Below, piece by piece: positions 8,731-17,980 of a stretch of DNA of 64,000 nucleotides. The stretch covers positions 186,001 to 250,000 of the forward strand of contig JAHBZB010000002.1 of the NCBI GenBank assembly GCA_019635635.1. Reading direction: 5' to 3'. The notes beneath the pieces were generated by a model. That model saw only the letters and a list, made by a program, of their open reading frames with translations. It did not search any database and was not told the origin of the DNA. Position numbers and translations under genes: made by a program. How positions within the stretch are numbered: position 1 is the stretch's first letter; the number at the start of each line of letters is the position of its first letter. The DNA is from Xanthobacteraceae bacterium (GTDB lineage: Bacteria > Pseudomonadota > Alphaproteobacteria > Rhizobiales > Xanthobacteraceae).

Positions 8731-9415
8731 ACCTATCACCGACGCTGTCGGCAACGGCCGGCCCGAGCCGGCCTGGCGCAATGCTTATCGCCAGTTGCGC
8801 ATGGCGATCATCAACCGCGAATTCGCACCGCGGCTTCGCCTGATCGAGACCGATCTCGCGCAGACACTCGGCATCAGCCGCACTCCGCTTCGCGAAGCGC
8901 TGGCGCGCCTGGAAGTCGATGGGCTCGTAACGACCGCAAAAAGCGGCGGCTACGCCGTCTCCGACATGCGCGAAGATCTCTTCGACGCTTACGATCTCCG
9001 CGCCGCGATCGAAGGCTATGGCGCGCGGCTCGCCGCCGAGCGTGTCACCGACGGCGAAATCAAACGGCTGCGCGAGAACGTCGCGATCAGCCAGCGGGTT
9101 GCCCTCTCCGACCGTCATCAACGCGCACAACTCAACATCGAGTTCCACGAAATCGTCGTATCGGCCACGCGCTCGCCGAAGATCATCCACTCCTTCACAA
9201 ATATCCGCGATCTCATCCTCACGGACGAAGATATGACGCTGCATTCCGAGGAGGCGCATCAGCGCTTCATCCGCGAGCACGATCTGATCGCCTCGGCAAT
9301 CGAAATGCGCGACGGCGATATTGCCGATCGTCTGATGCGAAAGCATCTGCTCAGCGCGCGTGATCTTCTGTTGCAGCGCCCAGACGCCGACAACACAAAT
9401 TCTGGAGAGTACTGA
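8726..9415 (+). CDS. GntR-family transcriptional regulator (FCD/FadR subfamily)
   Basis: This 229-residue regulator has an N-terminal winged helix (about residues 15-80, with LAQTLGISRTPLREALARLEVDGLV as the helix-turn-helix region) and a C-terminal all-helical FCD domain (about 90-215) that binds small organic acids. It stands at the divergence point between the ABC/Mo hydroxylase operon and its own operon, and ends 2 bp before the LLM oxidoreductase. It is therefore the likely regulator of both directions. The effector is unknown but is probably the imported compound or a breakdown product. Confidence 0.92.
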   Translation: MQPITDAVGNGRPEPAWRNAYRQLRMAIINREFAPRLRLIETDLAQTLGISRTPLREALARLEVDGLVTTAKSGGYAVSDMREDLFDAYDLRAAIEGYGARLAAERVTDGEIKRLRENVAISQRVALSDRHQRAQLNIEFHEIVVSATRSPKIIHSFTNIRDLILTDEDMTLHSEEAHQRFIREHDLIASAIEMRDGDIADRLMRKHLLSARDLLLQRPDADNTNSGEY

Positions 9416-9417
9416 AA

Positions 9418-10422
9418 ATGAAGTTCGGCATTGCGATGCCATCGCGTCTGCCTATCCGGGAGCAGATGAAACTCGCGCAAACTTGCGACGAGAACGAAAT
9501 TTCGGTCTGGGTACCGGACGAGCGCTTCTATCGCGACGTTTTCGTCACCATGGCCGGGATCGCAACGGCGACGTCCAGAACCACCATCGGCACCGGCGTC
9601 ACCGATCCGTTGATCCGTCACCCGCTTCTCACCGCCACGGCAATGGCAAGCGTTCACGAATTATCGGGCGGACGCGCGATCATGGGAATCGGTGCCGGCA
9701 TCAGCGGCTTCGATGCGCTCGGCATCAAGCGGATCAGCCCGGCAACGGCGCTGCGCGACGCTGTGAAAGTTTGCCGCCAGTTCTGGAATGACGAAGCCGT
9801 CACCTTTGAAGGCAAGACCTTCACGGCGAAAAATGCGCATATGCATTTCGAGTCGAAGCAGGTTCCCGTTTATATCGCCGGGCGCGGCCCGCAGATTCTG
9901 GCCGCCGGCGGCGAGATGGGCGACGGCGTGATCATCGGCCACTTCACGTCGAAACCCGGCATCAGCTTCTGCCAGGAAAACATCGAAAAGGGTTTGCAGA
10001 AGCGCGACACGACCATGGCAAAGCCTGAGATCGCGCTCTGGGCCTATACCTCGGTTTGCGAGAACGGGACGCTCGCGCGAAATGCCGTGAAGCCGGCGAT
10101 CGGCCGTACATTGAAATCGACGCCGGAGGTGCTTGAACTCTTTGGCGTAAAGGCACCTGGCCTGCTCGATGAGATCAATCGCTTCGGCTATGCCCGCTCG
10201 CGCGAATACGACGAAGCGATGTGGGCGGCTGTGCCGGACGAACTGACGCTTCATCTTTCGATCTCCGGAACGCCGAAGGAATGTGTCGAGCAGTTGCAGC
10301 GCATTGCAGCCTGCGGCGTTACCCATATCATCGCGCTCCCCTATCCTGCCGAAGGCATGGGGCCGGTCGAAATGGCAGATCTCCTGCGCAAGGAAGTCTT
10401 CCCGCAGGCACGCGATTTCTGA
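9418..10422 (+). CDS. LLM class flavin- or F420-dependent oxidoreductase
   Basis: This 334-residue protein is a luciferase-like TIM-barrel oxidoreductase: an N-terminal strand (MKFGIAMPSR), the conserved TTIGTGVTDPLIRHPLLTA region, and SGGRAIMGIGAG. Members reduce or mono-oxygenate substrates with FMNH2 or coenzyme F420. F420 biosynthesis genes lie 11 kb away, so F420 use is plausible. The gene sits directly after the GntR regulator and 9 bp before the DUF1177 gene. The reaction cannot be named from sequence. Confidence 0.88.
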   Translation: MKFGIAMPSRLPIREQMKLAQTCDENEISVWVPDERFYRDVFVTMAGIATATSRTTIGTGVTDPLIRHPLLTATAMASVHELSGGRAIMGIGAGISGFDALGIKRISPATALRDAVKVCRQFWNDEAVTFEGKTFTAKNAHMHFESKQVPVYIAGRGPQILAAGGEMGDGVIIGHFTSKPGISFCQENIEKGLQKRDTTMAKPEIALWAYTSVCENGTLARNAVKPAIGRTLKSTPEVLELFGVKAPGLLDEINRFGYARSREYDEAMWAAVPDELTLHLSISGTPKECVEQLQRIAACGVTHIIALPYPAEGMGPVEMADLLRKEVFPQARDF

Positions 10423-10431
10423 GGAAGGACG

Positions 10432-11343
10432 ATGCCGCTCAAACAGGTCATCGATAGCTACGAACTCCTCGATAGCGCGCATATCGACGGCGAGAAGGTT
10501 GCTCGATTTCTGACGAGCGCGGGCGTCGAAAACATAACGGTACGGCGTATCAAGTCCGAAGCCCATCACACCGATTTCATGCAGATCGTCTGCAAGGGCG
10601 GCGACAGCACCGCGCCAAAACTCGGCGTCATCGGCAAGCTCGGCGGTATCGGAGCGCGCCCGGCTCAGATCGGCATCGTATCGGATGCGGATGGCGCAAT
10701 TGCAGTCGTCGCGCTTGCGCTCAAGATCGCGGCGATGACCAAAGCCGGCGATCAATTGCCGGGGGACGTAATTCTCTCGACGCATATCTGCCCGGCGGCC
10801 CCGACGCGCCCGCATCATCCGGTTCCGTTCATGTCCTCGCCGGTAGATCGCGACACGCTGTGCAAGGCGGAAATCCACGCGGAAATGAACGCCATTCTCA
10901 GCATCGACACATCGCGCGGTAACAGGCTGGTAAACGCCAAGGGTGTCGCCATTACGCCGACCGTGCTGGACGGCTATATTCTCCCGATCAGCTACGACCT
11001 CGTCGATATTCTGGAACGCGTCACCGCGCGGCGCGCGCTTACGTTTCCGCTGTCGATGCAAGACATCACGCCCTACGCCAACAATCTTTTCCATATCAAT
11101 TCGATCATGCAGCCGGCAGCCTACGCCAGCGTGCCAGTCGTCGGCGTCGCGATTACCGCCGAGACAGCCGTACCCGGCTCTGCGACCGGAGCAACGCAGC
11201 TCGACGATATCGAAGCCGCCTGCCGCTTTTCGCTCGAAGTTGCGAAGGCCTACGGCGCGAAACAATGCTCATTTTATGACGCCAACGAGTTTGCGAAACT
11301 CAAGCAACTCTATGGCCCGATGACCCATCTGAAAGCGAAGTAG
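10432..11343 (+). CDS. DUF1177 family protein
   Basis: This 303-residue cytoplasmic protein resembles the DUF1177 family of unknown function; I recognise the overall sequence but the assignment is from memory. Visible features are HHTDF near residue 45, a glycine-rich GVIGKLGGIGARPAQIGIVSD segment, and CPAAPTRPHHPVPFMSSPVD, a possible metal- or cofactor-binding region. It lies 9 bp after the LLM gene and 9 bp before the [2Fe-2S] gene, so it is part of the catabolic operon. The His-rich motif would suit a metal-dependent hydrolase, but this is only a guess. Confidence 0.6.
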   Translation: MPLKQVIDSYELLDSAHIDGEKVARFLTSAGVENITVRRIKSEAHHTDFMQIVCKGGDSTAPKLGVIGKLGGIGARPAQIGIVSDADGAIAVVALALKIAAMTKAGDQLPGDVILSTHICPAAPTRPHHPVPFMSSPVDRDTLCKAEIHAEMNAILSIDTSRGNRLVNAKGVAITPTVLDGYILPISYDLVDILERVTARRALTFPLSMQDITPYANNLFHINSIMQPAAYASVPVVGVAITAETAVPGSATGATQLDDIEAACRFSLEVAKAYGAKQCSFYDANEFAKLKQLYGPMTHLKAK

Positions 11344-11352
11344 CCGGGTGCC

Positions 11353-11832
11353 ATGCGGATCGACTTTCGGATCAACGGAATCGACCAATCATTGCAATTG
11401 TCTGGCGACGAGATGCTCGTGAACGTGATCCGCGAGCGACTCGAACTCAGAGGTACCAAGATCGGCTGCGGCAATGGCGAATGCGGCGCCTGCACAGTTC
11501 ACGTCGATGGCGAGGCGGTTTGCTCCTGCCTCTATCCTGCGCATCGCGTAGCCGGACGTTCCGTGACGACGATCGAAGGGCTCGCCCCAGCGACTGCACT
11601 CTCTCCAGTTCAGGCAGCATTCGTTCGTCACGGCGCGGTGCAATGCGGCTTCTGCACCGGCGGCATGATCATGAGCGCCAGCGCGCTGCTCGCGCAAAAT
11701 GCGAAGCCCAGCGAAGCCGAGATCTCACATGCGCTTGCCGGCAATATCTGCCGTTGCACCGGCTACCGCCAGATCATCAACGCCGTGCTCGACGCAAGCG
11801 GACAAGGTAACGCGGATAGCGAGCGGCCATGA
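11353..11832 (+). CDS. [2Fe-2S]-binding small subunit of the second Mo hydroxylase
   Basis: This 159-residue protein has both [2Fe-2S] clusters of the CoxS family: CGNGECGAC with a following Cys for the first, and CGFCTGGM plus CRCTGY for the second. Its stop overlaps the start of the Mo-FAD fusion gene (ATGA). Together the two genes encode a complete three-cofactor hydroxylase from only two polypeptides. Length and motifs are standard for the family. Confidence 0.95.
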   Translation: MRIDFRINGIDQSLQLSGDEMLVNVIRERLELRGTKIGCGNGECGACTVHVDGEAVCSCLYPAHRVAGRSVTTIEGLAPATALSPVQAAFVRHGAVQCGFCTGGMIMSASALLAQNAKPSEAEISHALAGNICRCTGYRQIINAVLDASGQGNADSERP

Positions 11833-14800
11833 GCCTGCACGAAGTCGGAAAGCGCCGTCACCAGGCCGGCATCGAGATGCGGGTCCGCGGCGGCGCGGTC
11901 TATACGCATGACGTCGTCCTTACCGGCATGCTGTTCGGGGCGATCCTGCGCAGCCCGCATCCGCATGCGAAGATTCTTTCGATCGACACGACAGCGGCGC
12001 GTGCTTTGCGCGGCGTCCACGCCGTCATCACCAATGAAGACTTCGGCGACCGCCGCTATTATCAACTGGGCGGCAGCTATTCCGATCGCTCTCCGCTGGC
12101 GAAGGGAAAAGTCCGTTACTGGGGCGAAGAGGTCGCGGCCGTCGCCGCGGAGACGCTTGCAATCGCGGAGCAGGCCTGTGCGCTGATTTCGGTCCAGTAT
12201 GAAGTGCTCGCGCCGATATTCGCCCCGGACGATGCGCTCGGCGCGCATGCGCCCGAAATCCATGGGCGCGAAAACGCCTCCGGCGGCAAAAATCTTGCGA
12301 TCCGATTTTCTGCGAATTACGGCGACGTGGATGGCGCGCTCGCCACGGCCGCGTTCGTGCTCGAAGACGAATTCCGGCACGGGATCGTGGCGCCTTCCTG
12401 TCTCGAGACGAACGGCACGGTCGCGAGTTACAACGCGGGTGAAGGCAAGCTCGACTTGTGGACCGCAACGCAGGCGCCCTACTTTATCCGCAAGGAAGTC
12501 GCGCAGGCCGTCGGCCTCAACGAGAAACAGGTGCGCATCCGCTCGGTAGAAGTGGGCGGAGGCTTTGGCGGAAAATCGAAGATCTGCGAGCAGGAAGCGC
12601 TCGCGGCAATGCTATCGATCAAGGCGAAGCGCCCTGTCAAGATTACGCTGAACCGGCGCGACGAATTCGTCAGCGGCAAGACCGATCACGCCAAGCGCAT
12701 CCGCATCAGGACCGCGGTCGCCGAGGACGGGCGCATCCTCAATCGCAATGTCTCCGTGCAGATCGACAACGGCGCCTATACTGCCTACGCGCCGACGTAC
12801 GTCGGCGCATCGCGGCAGCGAACCACCTGTCTCTATCGCGTCGAGACCGCGCATTACGACTGCGATCTGGTTTACACCAATAAGGTTCCGGGCGGTCAGT
12901 ATCGCGGCATGGGCGCCCCGCATACGATCTGGGCGATCGAAAGCCACATGGACGAGATCGCGTCCCGGCTGAAACGCGATCCGCTTGAATACCGCATCTC
13001 GCAGGCGAACCAGCCCGGCGACGTCACTCCCCTGAAGTGGCGGATCAGCACCTGCGGACTGACCGAATGCCTCGAGGCTGCCGGACGGATGATCGGCTGG
13101 GACGAGAAGCGCAAATCTTCCGCGCCGTTACGCGGCGTAGGCGTCGCCTCGATGATCCACCCGAGCGGCGGCGTGATCTATCAGGAGGGAAACTTCTCGA
13201 ACTCCCGTGCCGAACTGACCGCCGAAGGCCGCGTCATCGTCCACACCCAGACGGCCGACACCGGCACCTGGCAGAACACGACGCTCGCGCAGGTCGCGGC
13301 CGAAGCGCTCGGGGTCGGGACCGAAGACGTTTTCGTCTCGCATATGGATACCGAGGATGCGCCGCCGGATCTCGGCAGTGCCGCGTCGCGCGTAACCTTC
13401 GTCACCGGCAACGCCACGCTTCGCGCAGCCGAAAATCTGAAAGCGAAGATTCTTTCCGCGCTATCGCGTCAATGGAACTGCGGTGTCGAGAAAATTGCGA
13501 TCGAGAATGGCCTCGCGTGCCATGTCTCCGAACCGAACCGCACCGCCGATCTGCACGAAATTGCGCGGCTCACGGGGCCGCTCGAAGCGGAAGGCTATTT
13601 CAGCACGCCCGGCGAGCGGCCCGACCCGAAGACCGGCGAAGGCAACTATGCCGCGACATACGTCTTCGGCGCGCAGGCGGCAGAAGTCGAAGTCGACCGC
13701 AATACCGGACGCATTACCGTGCTGCGCATGGCGGTTGCGCAGGATGTCGGGCGTGCGCTCAACCCGACCGCGGTCGAAGGCCAGATTTACGGCGGCGTGT
13801 TGCAAGGCATCGGCATGGCGCTACAGGAGGAAATGGTTTTCGAGGAAGGCCGCCCGGTCAACGCGTCGTTCCTCGACTACGCTGTTCCCCGCATCGGCAG
13901 CGCGCCGAAAATCGATATTGCGCTCGTCGAAACCGACGACCCGCTCGGTCCCTATGGCGCGAAGGCTGGCGCCGAGCCGACGATCAATGCGACGATTGCG
14001 GCGATCGCTAACGCCGTTTTCCACGCGACCGGAATCCGCTTCAAGGAACTGCCGATGTCGCCGGATCGCGTACTCGCGGCGCTCGAAGCCAACGACGGCA
14101 ACAAACCCGCGCTCAAACCCTGGAAGCGCGTGTATAATGCCGAAGTTGCGACCGTGCGCGCGATGTACCCAGACGTTGTGTTTCCCGCCTTGCGCACCGT
14201 CGGCACCAAATTCGCGCGTCTGCCGAAGAAGTCGAGTCGGCCGCGCATTCTGGTTCCGGGCGACGCAAACGAGCTCGTCGAGTTTCTCTCGAACAAGCAT
14301 ACGAAAAGCCGGATCGTGGCGGGCGGCACCGACATATTCGTCGGCCTGAAACAGGGCATCTACGATCCCGACCAGTTGATCGACGTCAGCAGGCTTCCGG
14401 AACTGCAAGGGATTTCGTTCGCGGAAGGAGCTGTTTCGACGGTTCGGATCGGAGCGGCGACGACGCTCGACAAGATCGCGAACAACGAACGGATTGCCCG
14501 CCTCTTCCCGTCGCTCGTGTCCTGCATAAACCTGATCGCGACACCACAGATTCGCCGTGTAGCCACTATCGCCGGCGATCTTTGCCAGGAGAAGCGCTGC
14601 TGGTTCTTCCGCAGCGCCTTCCCCTGTTACAAGCTCGGTGGCCCCACCTGCCCGTGTTTCGCGGTGCTCGGCGACAACCGTCATCATTCGATCAACGGCG
14701 CGAAACGCTGCGCCGCGCCCAATCCTTCCGACCTCGCGCCCCTGCTTTCCTCATTGAACGCGCGCGCGCTTGTGATCGGGCTTTCGGGCAAGCGCTCCAT

Positions 14801-15206
14801 TTCGGTCGAAGAGCTTTATCTCTGGTCCGGCCTTACCAAGATCGGCGGCGACGAGGTCATCGAAGCGATCGAAATTCCACTCGTGCCGGATACCACGGTC
14901 GCGTTCGAAAAATTCGGACTGCGGCAAGGCGACTTCGCCGAGGCTTCGGTCGCCGTGCAGGCCCAATGGGCCGACGATGTCGTCTCTGCGCTTCACATCT
15001 ATGCGGGCGCCGTTTCACCGCTACCACTGCGCGCGAGAAAGGCCGAAGCGCTTCTCACAGGCACCCGGCTCGAACCGGATGCTGTTGCCGAAGCTGCCGC
15101 CACTATCGTCGAAGGCAGCCTTCCGCTCGGCGACAATCAATACAAGGTTCCGCTTCTCATCAATCTGACGAAGCAAGCGTTGCTTGCCGCAAGCAGGCGC
15201 AACTAG
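11829..15206 (+). CDS. Mo hydroxylase: Mo-cofactor subunit fused to FAD subunit in one polypeptide
   Basis: This 1125-residue protein joins two subunits normally made separately. Residues 1 to about 760 are a CoxL/XdhB-type Mo-cofactor subunit with GGGFGGK and a C-terminal PYGAKAGAEP, whose Glu matches the catalytic base. After a basic linker, residues from about 804 on are a CoxM-type FAD domain (RIVAGGTDIFVGL, then QIRRVATIAGDLC). The FAD domain has an insert with five cysteines (CQEKRC, FPC, PTCPC), like the [4Fe-4S]-carrying FAD subunits of PaoB and 4-hydroxybenzoyl-CoA reductase. The order Mo then FAD differs from eukaryotic xanthine oxidase, which is FeS-FAD-Mo. The frame is unbroken throughout. 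Substrate unknown. Confidence 0.92.
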   Translation: MSLHEVGKRRHQAGIEMRVRGGAVYTHDVVLTGMLFGAILRSPHPHAKILSIDTTAARALRGVHAVITNEDFGDRRYYQLGGSYSDRSPLAKGKVRYWGEEVAAVAAETLAIAEQACALISVQYEVLAPIFAPDDALGAHAPEIHGRENASGGKNLAIRFSANYGDVDGALATAAFVLEDEFRHGIVAPSCLETNGTVASYNAGEGKLDLWTATQAPYFIRKEVAQAVGLNEKQVRIRSVEVGGGFGGKSKICEQEALAAMLSIKAKRPVKITLNRRDEFVSGKTDHAKRIRIRTAVAEDGRILNRNVSVQIDNGAYTAYAPTYVGASRQRTTCLYRVETAHYDCDLVYTNKVPGGQYRGMGAPHTIWAIESHMDEIASRLKRDPLEYRISQANQPGDVTPLKWRISTCGLTECLEAAGRMIGWDEKRKSSAPLRGVGVASMIHPSGGVIYQEGNFSNSRAELTAEGRVIVHTQTADTGTWQNTTLAQVAAEALGVGTEDVFVSHMDTEDAPPDLGSAASRVTFVTGNATLRAAENLKAKILSALSRQWNCGVEKIAIENGLACHVSEPNRTADLHEIARLTGPLEAEGYFSTPGERPDPKTGEGNYAATYVFGAQAAEVEVDRNTGRITVLRMAVAQDVGRALNPTAVEGQIYGGVLQGIGMALQEEMVFEEGRPVNASFLDYAVPRIGSAPKIDIALVETDDPLGPYGAKAGAEPTINATIAAIANAVFHATGIRFKELPMSPDRVLAALEANDGNKPALKPWKRVYNAEVATVRAMYPDVVFPALRTVGTKFARLPKKSSRPRILVPGDANELVEFLSNKHTKSRIVAGGTDIFVGLKQGIYDPDQLIDVSRLPELQGISFAEGAVSTVRIGAATTLDKIANNERIARLFPSLVSCINLIATPQIRRVATIAGDLCQEKRCWFFRSAFPCYKLGGPTCPCFAVLGDNRHHSINGAKRCAAPNPSDLAPLLSSLNARALVIGLSGKRSISVEELYLWSGLTKIGGDEVIEAIEIPLVPDTTVAFEKFGLRQGDFAEASVAVQAQWADDVVSALHIYAGAVSPLPLRARKAEALLTGTRLEPDAVAEAAATIVEGSLPLGDNQYKVPLLINLTKQALLAASRRN

Positions 15207-15235
15207 AGATCAGTCGATCTGCAAGAAGGTGTAAC

Positions 15236-15946
15236 ATGACAGACAAGAGCCCAGCCGCCGCGACCTATGCCGAGCAATTCCGGAGCGATCCTGACTGGAT
15301 GGATGCATTCGATAACCGCATGAAGCGCCTCGAGTCCGGCGAGCTAGACAAGAAATCGCGCGAACTCGTCTTCGTGGTCGGGCATCTGATCAACAACTAC
15401 GGCGAGGCGGCGAAGTATCACCAGCAGCGCGCACGCCGCGCCGGTGCGAACGACGACGACTTCCGGCTGATCCTGAAGATCCTCGACTTCTACCGCGGCC
15501 TTCGCATTTTCCAGGACGCGCAGAAACTCGTTTCGATCTGGCGCACGGGCAACTTCCCCGAGCTGAAAGCGCCGGTCAAAGGCTCCACGGCTGAGATTTA
15601 TCAGAAGATCATTGAGAGCCGGACCTATATCGCGAACGGCTTCCGCGTTTATGGCGCGGACGGTGAATGGCTCAAGCTCTATTTGCAACGCTCGGACGCA
15701 GTGAAGAAATCGCCGAAGACGCTCGACGAGCGGCTGGTACAATTGATCTCGATGGCGATCACGCTCAAGAACCACCGCTATTCCAACAACTGGAATGACG
15801 GCTGCATTCAGGTCCACGAGGACAAGTCGCGCGCGCTCGGCACGACGCCGCAGCAGATCCTCGAAGTCGTCCAGATTCTTGAAATCTGCGACTCGCTCTT
15901 TACCGCATATCAGGGACAGACCCTGCTTGAACTGAATACCAACTGA
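15236..15946 (+). CDS. Carboxymuconolactone decarboxylase (AhpD-like) family protein
   Basis: This 236-residue helical protein appears to contain two CMD/AhpD-like repeats: the first with the segment NNYGEAAKYHQQRARRAGA near residue 60, the second with SMAITLKNHRYSNNWNDGCIQVH near residue 180. The redox CxxC of AhpD is absent, so a peroxidase role is unlikely and a decarboxylase or structural role is more plausible. The ATG at 15236 lies 29 bp after the fusion gene, behind AAGAAGG. It is the last gene before the terminator at 15969. The family call is moderate. Confidence 0.6.
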   Translation: MTDKSPAAATYAEQFRSDPDWMDAFDNRMKRLESGELDKKSRELVFVVGHLINNYGEAAKYHQQRARRAGANDDDFRLILKILDFYRGLRIFQDAQKLVSIWRTGNFPELKAPVKGSTAEIYQKIIESRTYIANGFRVYGADGEWLKLYLQRSDAVKKSPKTLDERLVQLISMAITLKNHRYSNNWNDGCIQVHEDKSRALGTTPQQILEVVQILEICDSLFTAYQGQTLLELNTN

Positions 15947-15968
15947 CGTTCTACGTTCGGGCAAAAAC

Positions 15969-16004
15969 AAAACGGGAGCCTTGTATAAGCGAGGCTCCCG
16001 TTTT
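15969..16004. terminator. Bidirectional rho-independent terminator
   Basis: A 13-bp perfect stem (AAAACGGGAGCCT with AGGCTCCCGTTTT) encloses a 10-base loop and has an A-tract on one side and a T-tract on the other. It lies between the convergent ends of the CMD-like gene (+) and tctA (-), so it can stop both transcripts. Confidence 0.92.
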
Positions 16005-16024
16005 CGTTTCCGCTTGCGGGCAGT

Positions 16025-17542
16025 CTATGAGTTGTCGGGCCGTTCGTATTTCTTCGCCCTGCCCGCCTTGAAGTAGGAATAGACCGTATAGATCACGACC
16101 ACGGTGGTGACGCCGATGATCAAAGCGGAGAGCGGCCGCGATACGATGATCGCGATATTTCCATCGCCCATCAGGAGCGCCTGCCGCAAGGACGTGTCCA
16201 TGATATTCGCGAGAATGAAGGCCATTGCAAACGGCCCGGCGTCGAGCGCCGCCTTACGCAGGATGTAGCCCGCGCCGCCCGCGATCATCAGGAGACTTAC
16301 GTCGGTCCAGTTGCTGCGCAAGCTATAGGTGCCGAAAATCGCAACCAGCAGGACCGCGGGGCCGAGAATCCAGACCGGAACTCGGAGCAACTGCACCCAC
16401 AATCCGACCAGCGGCAGATTCAGGATCAGCAACATGACGTTGCCGACATACATCGACGCGATCACGCCCCAGAAAATGTCCGGGTTCTTCACCAGCATGA
16501 GCGGACCGGGCTGTACGTTCTGAATCAGAAGTCCCGCGAAGAGAACGGCGGTGACCGCATTGCCGGGCAAACCCAGCGTCAGGAGCGGCACGAAAGACGA
16601 CGAGGCCGCCGCATTGTTCGCCGACTCCGGTCCGGCGACGCCGGCAATCGCGCCGTGGCCGAATTTTTCCGGTGTCTTCGAGAGCTTCTTCTCTACCGTG
16701 TAGCTCAGGAGCGAACCAATGATCGCGCCTCCGCCCGGGATCAATCCAACGAGAAAGCCGAGCACCGAACCACGGCCGATTGCGCCCGCGGATTCCTTCC
16801 ACTCTTCGCGGTTGGGAAGCAGGCGGCCGATCTTCGAGGTGAGGACCGACAATTCGCCCTTCTGTTCGAGGTTGTAGAGAATTTCACCGAGCCCGAACAA
16901 ACCCATCAGCAGCGGCACGAGATCGATGCCGTCGGCGAGCGCGGGCACGCCCATGGCAAATCGTTCGACACCGGTGACGGTGTCAGTACCGACGAGGCCG
17001 AAGAGAATGCCCAGCAGCACCATGCAGAAGCCGCGCGCAGGCGAACCGCCGCCTATCGTCGCACTTAAAACAAGTCCGAAGATCGCGAGCGCGAAATACT
17101 CGGGCGGGCCGAACGAAACTGCAAACTTTGCAAAGGCGGGACCTACGAAGCTGAGCGCAATCACCGAACCTGTACCGGCGACGAAAGAACCGATCGCGGC
17201 GATCGAAAGAGCTGGGCCGGCCCTGCCCTGCTTCGCCATTTCATATCCGTCGATGCAGGTGATCACCGACGCCGCTTCACCCGGCACGCGTAACAGGATC
17301 GATGTCGTGGACCCGCCGTACATCGCGCCGTAATAGATCGATGCGAGCATGATGATCGCGCCGAGCGGATCACTGGCCTGAAATGTCAGCGGCAGCAGCA
17401 CCGCGATCGTCGTAATCGGCCCCAGCCCGGGCAAGACGCCGACCAGCGTGCCGAGAATACAGCCCATGAACGCGTACAGGAGATTCTGCGGCAGGACCGC
17501 AAGTGAAAGCCCGTAGAAGATTTGCTCCAGCGAATTCAACAT
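16025..17542 (-). CDS. tctA: Tripartite tricarboxylate transporter, large membrane subunit TctA
   Basis: This 505-residue inner-membrane protein is the TctA transport subunit, with about a dozen hydrophobic segments and the family's glycine-rich motifs near the N-terminus ([20 protein letters not shown]) and middle ([16 protein letters not shown]). It uses the ion gradient to take up a carboxylate delivered by TctC. The start at 17542 ([11 protein letters not shown]) overlaps the tctB stop by one base (TGATG), which rules out the longer open frame up to 17605. It is the last gene of the minus-strand series. Confidence 0.95.
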   Translation of the reverse strand: MLNSLEQIFYGLSLAVLPQNLLYAFMGCILGTLVGVLPGLGPITTIAVLLPLTFQASDPLGAIIMLASIYYGAMYGGSTTSILLRVPGEAASVITCIDGYEMAKQGRAGPALSIAAIGSFVAGTGSVIALSFVGPAFAKFAVSFGPPEYFALAIFGLVLSATIGGGSPARGFCMVLLGILFGLVGTDTVTGVERFAMGVPALADGIDLVPLLMGLFGLGEILYNLEQKGELSVLTSKIGRLLPNREEWKESAGAIGRGSVLGFLVGLIPGGGAIIGSLLSYTVEKKLSKTPEKFGHGAIAGVAGPESANNAAASSSFVPLLTLGLPGNAVTAVLFAGLLIQNVQPGPLMLVKNPDIFWGVIASMYVGNVMLLILNLPLVGLWVQLLRVPVWILGPAVLLVAIFGTYSLRSNWTDVSLLMIAGGAGYILRKAALDAGPFAMAFILANIMDTSLRQALLMGDGNIAIIVSRPLSALIIGVTTVVVIYTVYSYFKAGRAKKYERPDNS

Positions 17543-17976
17543 CACCACACCGGGAGCAAGGGCATCGGCACGCGCAGCAGGTAGACGAATATCACCCAAC
17601 CGCACGCGACGAGAAAGCCGCTAAGTACGATACCGCGAAGAACGTTCTGCCGCTCGAAGAGCGTCGTCCACGCCACAATCAGGGCAACCGTCGGGATCAG
17701 GAATCCTAGATAAGGCAACGTTGCCGCATAGACACACAACAGGATGATCGCGGCCAGAGGACTGGCCTTGAAGCGTTCCTCGTCGTCGAACTTCTCGCGA
17801 ACGATCAGGAAGAGGATAGGAAACAGGAAGCAAACCGTGACGAAGGGCAGCAGGCCCGGCCCCGGACCGTCATCGGTCCAGAAGCCGAGCCGCCACGAGG
17901 CAATGCCGAACGCAACGGCGACGGCCGCAATCAATATGGCCGCCACATTGACGGGCCGTTCGAGCGCTCGGAACAT
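17542..17976 (-). CDS. tctB: Tripartite tricarboxylate transporter, small membrane subunit TctB
   Basis: This 144-residue protein has four hydrophobic segments and the poorly conserved but typical TctB layout, including the GPGPGLLPF motif after the first segment. It forms the membrane complex with TctA. It lies 4 bp downstream of tctC and overlaps tctA by one base. Confidence 0.9.
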   Translation of the reverse strand: MFRALERPVNVAAILIAAVAVAFGIASWRLGFWTDDGPGPGLLPFVTVCFLFPILFLIVREKFDDEERFKASPLAAIILLCVYAATLPYLGFLIPTVALIVAWTTLFERQNVLRGIVLSGFLVACGWVIFVYLLRVPMPLLPVW

Positions 17977-17980
17977 TCGC

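Noticed and set aside
9661-11265. Long minus-strand open frame (534 codons) across the LLM and DUF1177 genes
   Set aside because: Antisense to two genes with clear motifs and ribosome sites; the product has no recognisable domain.
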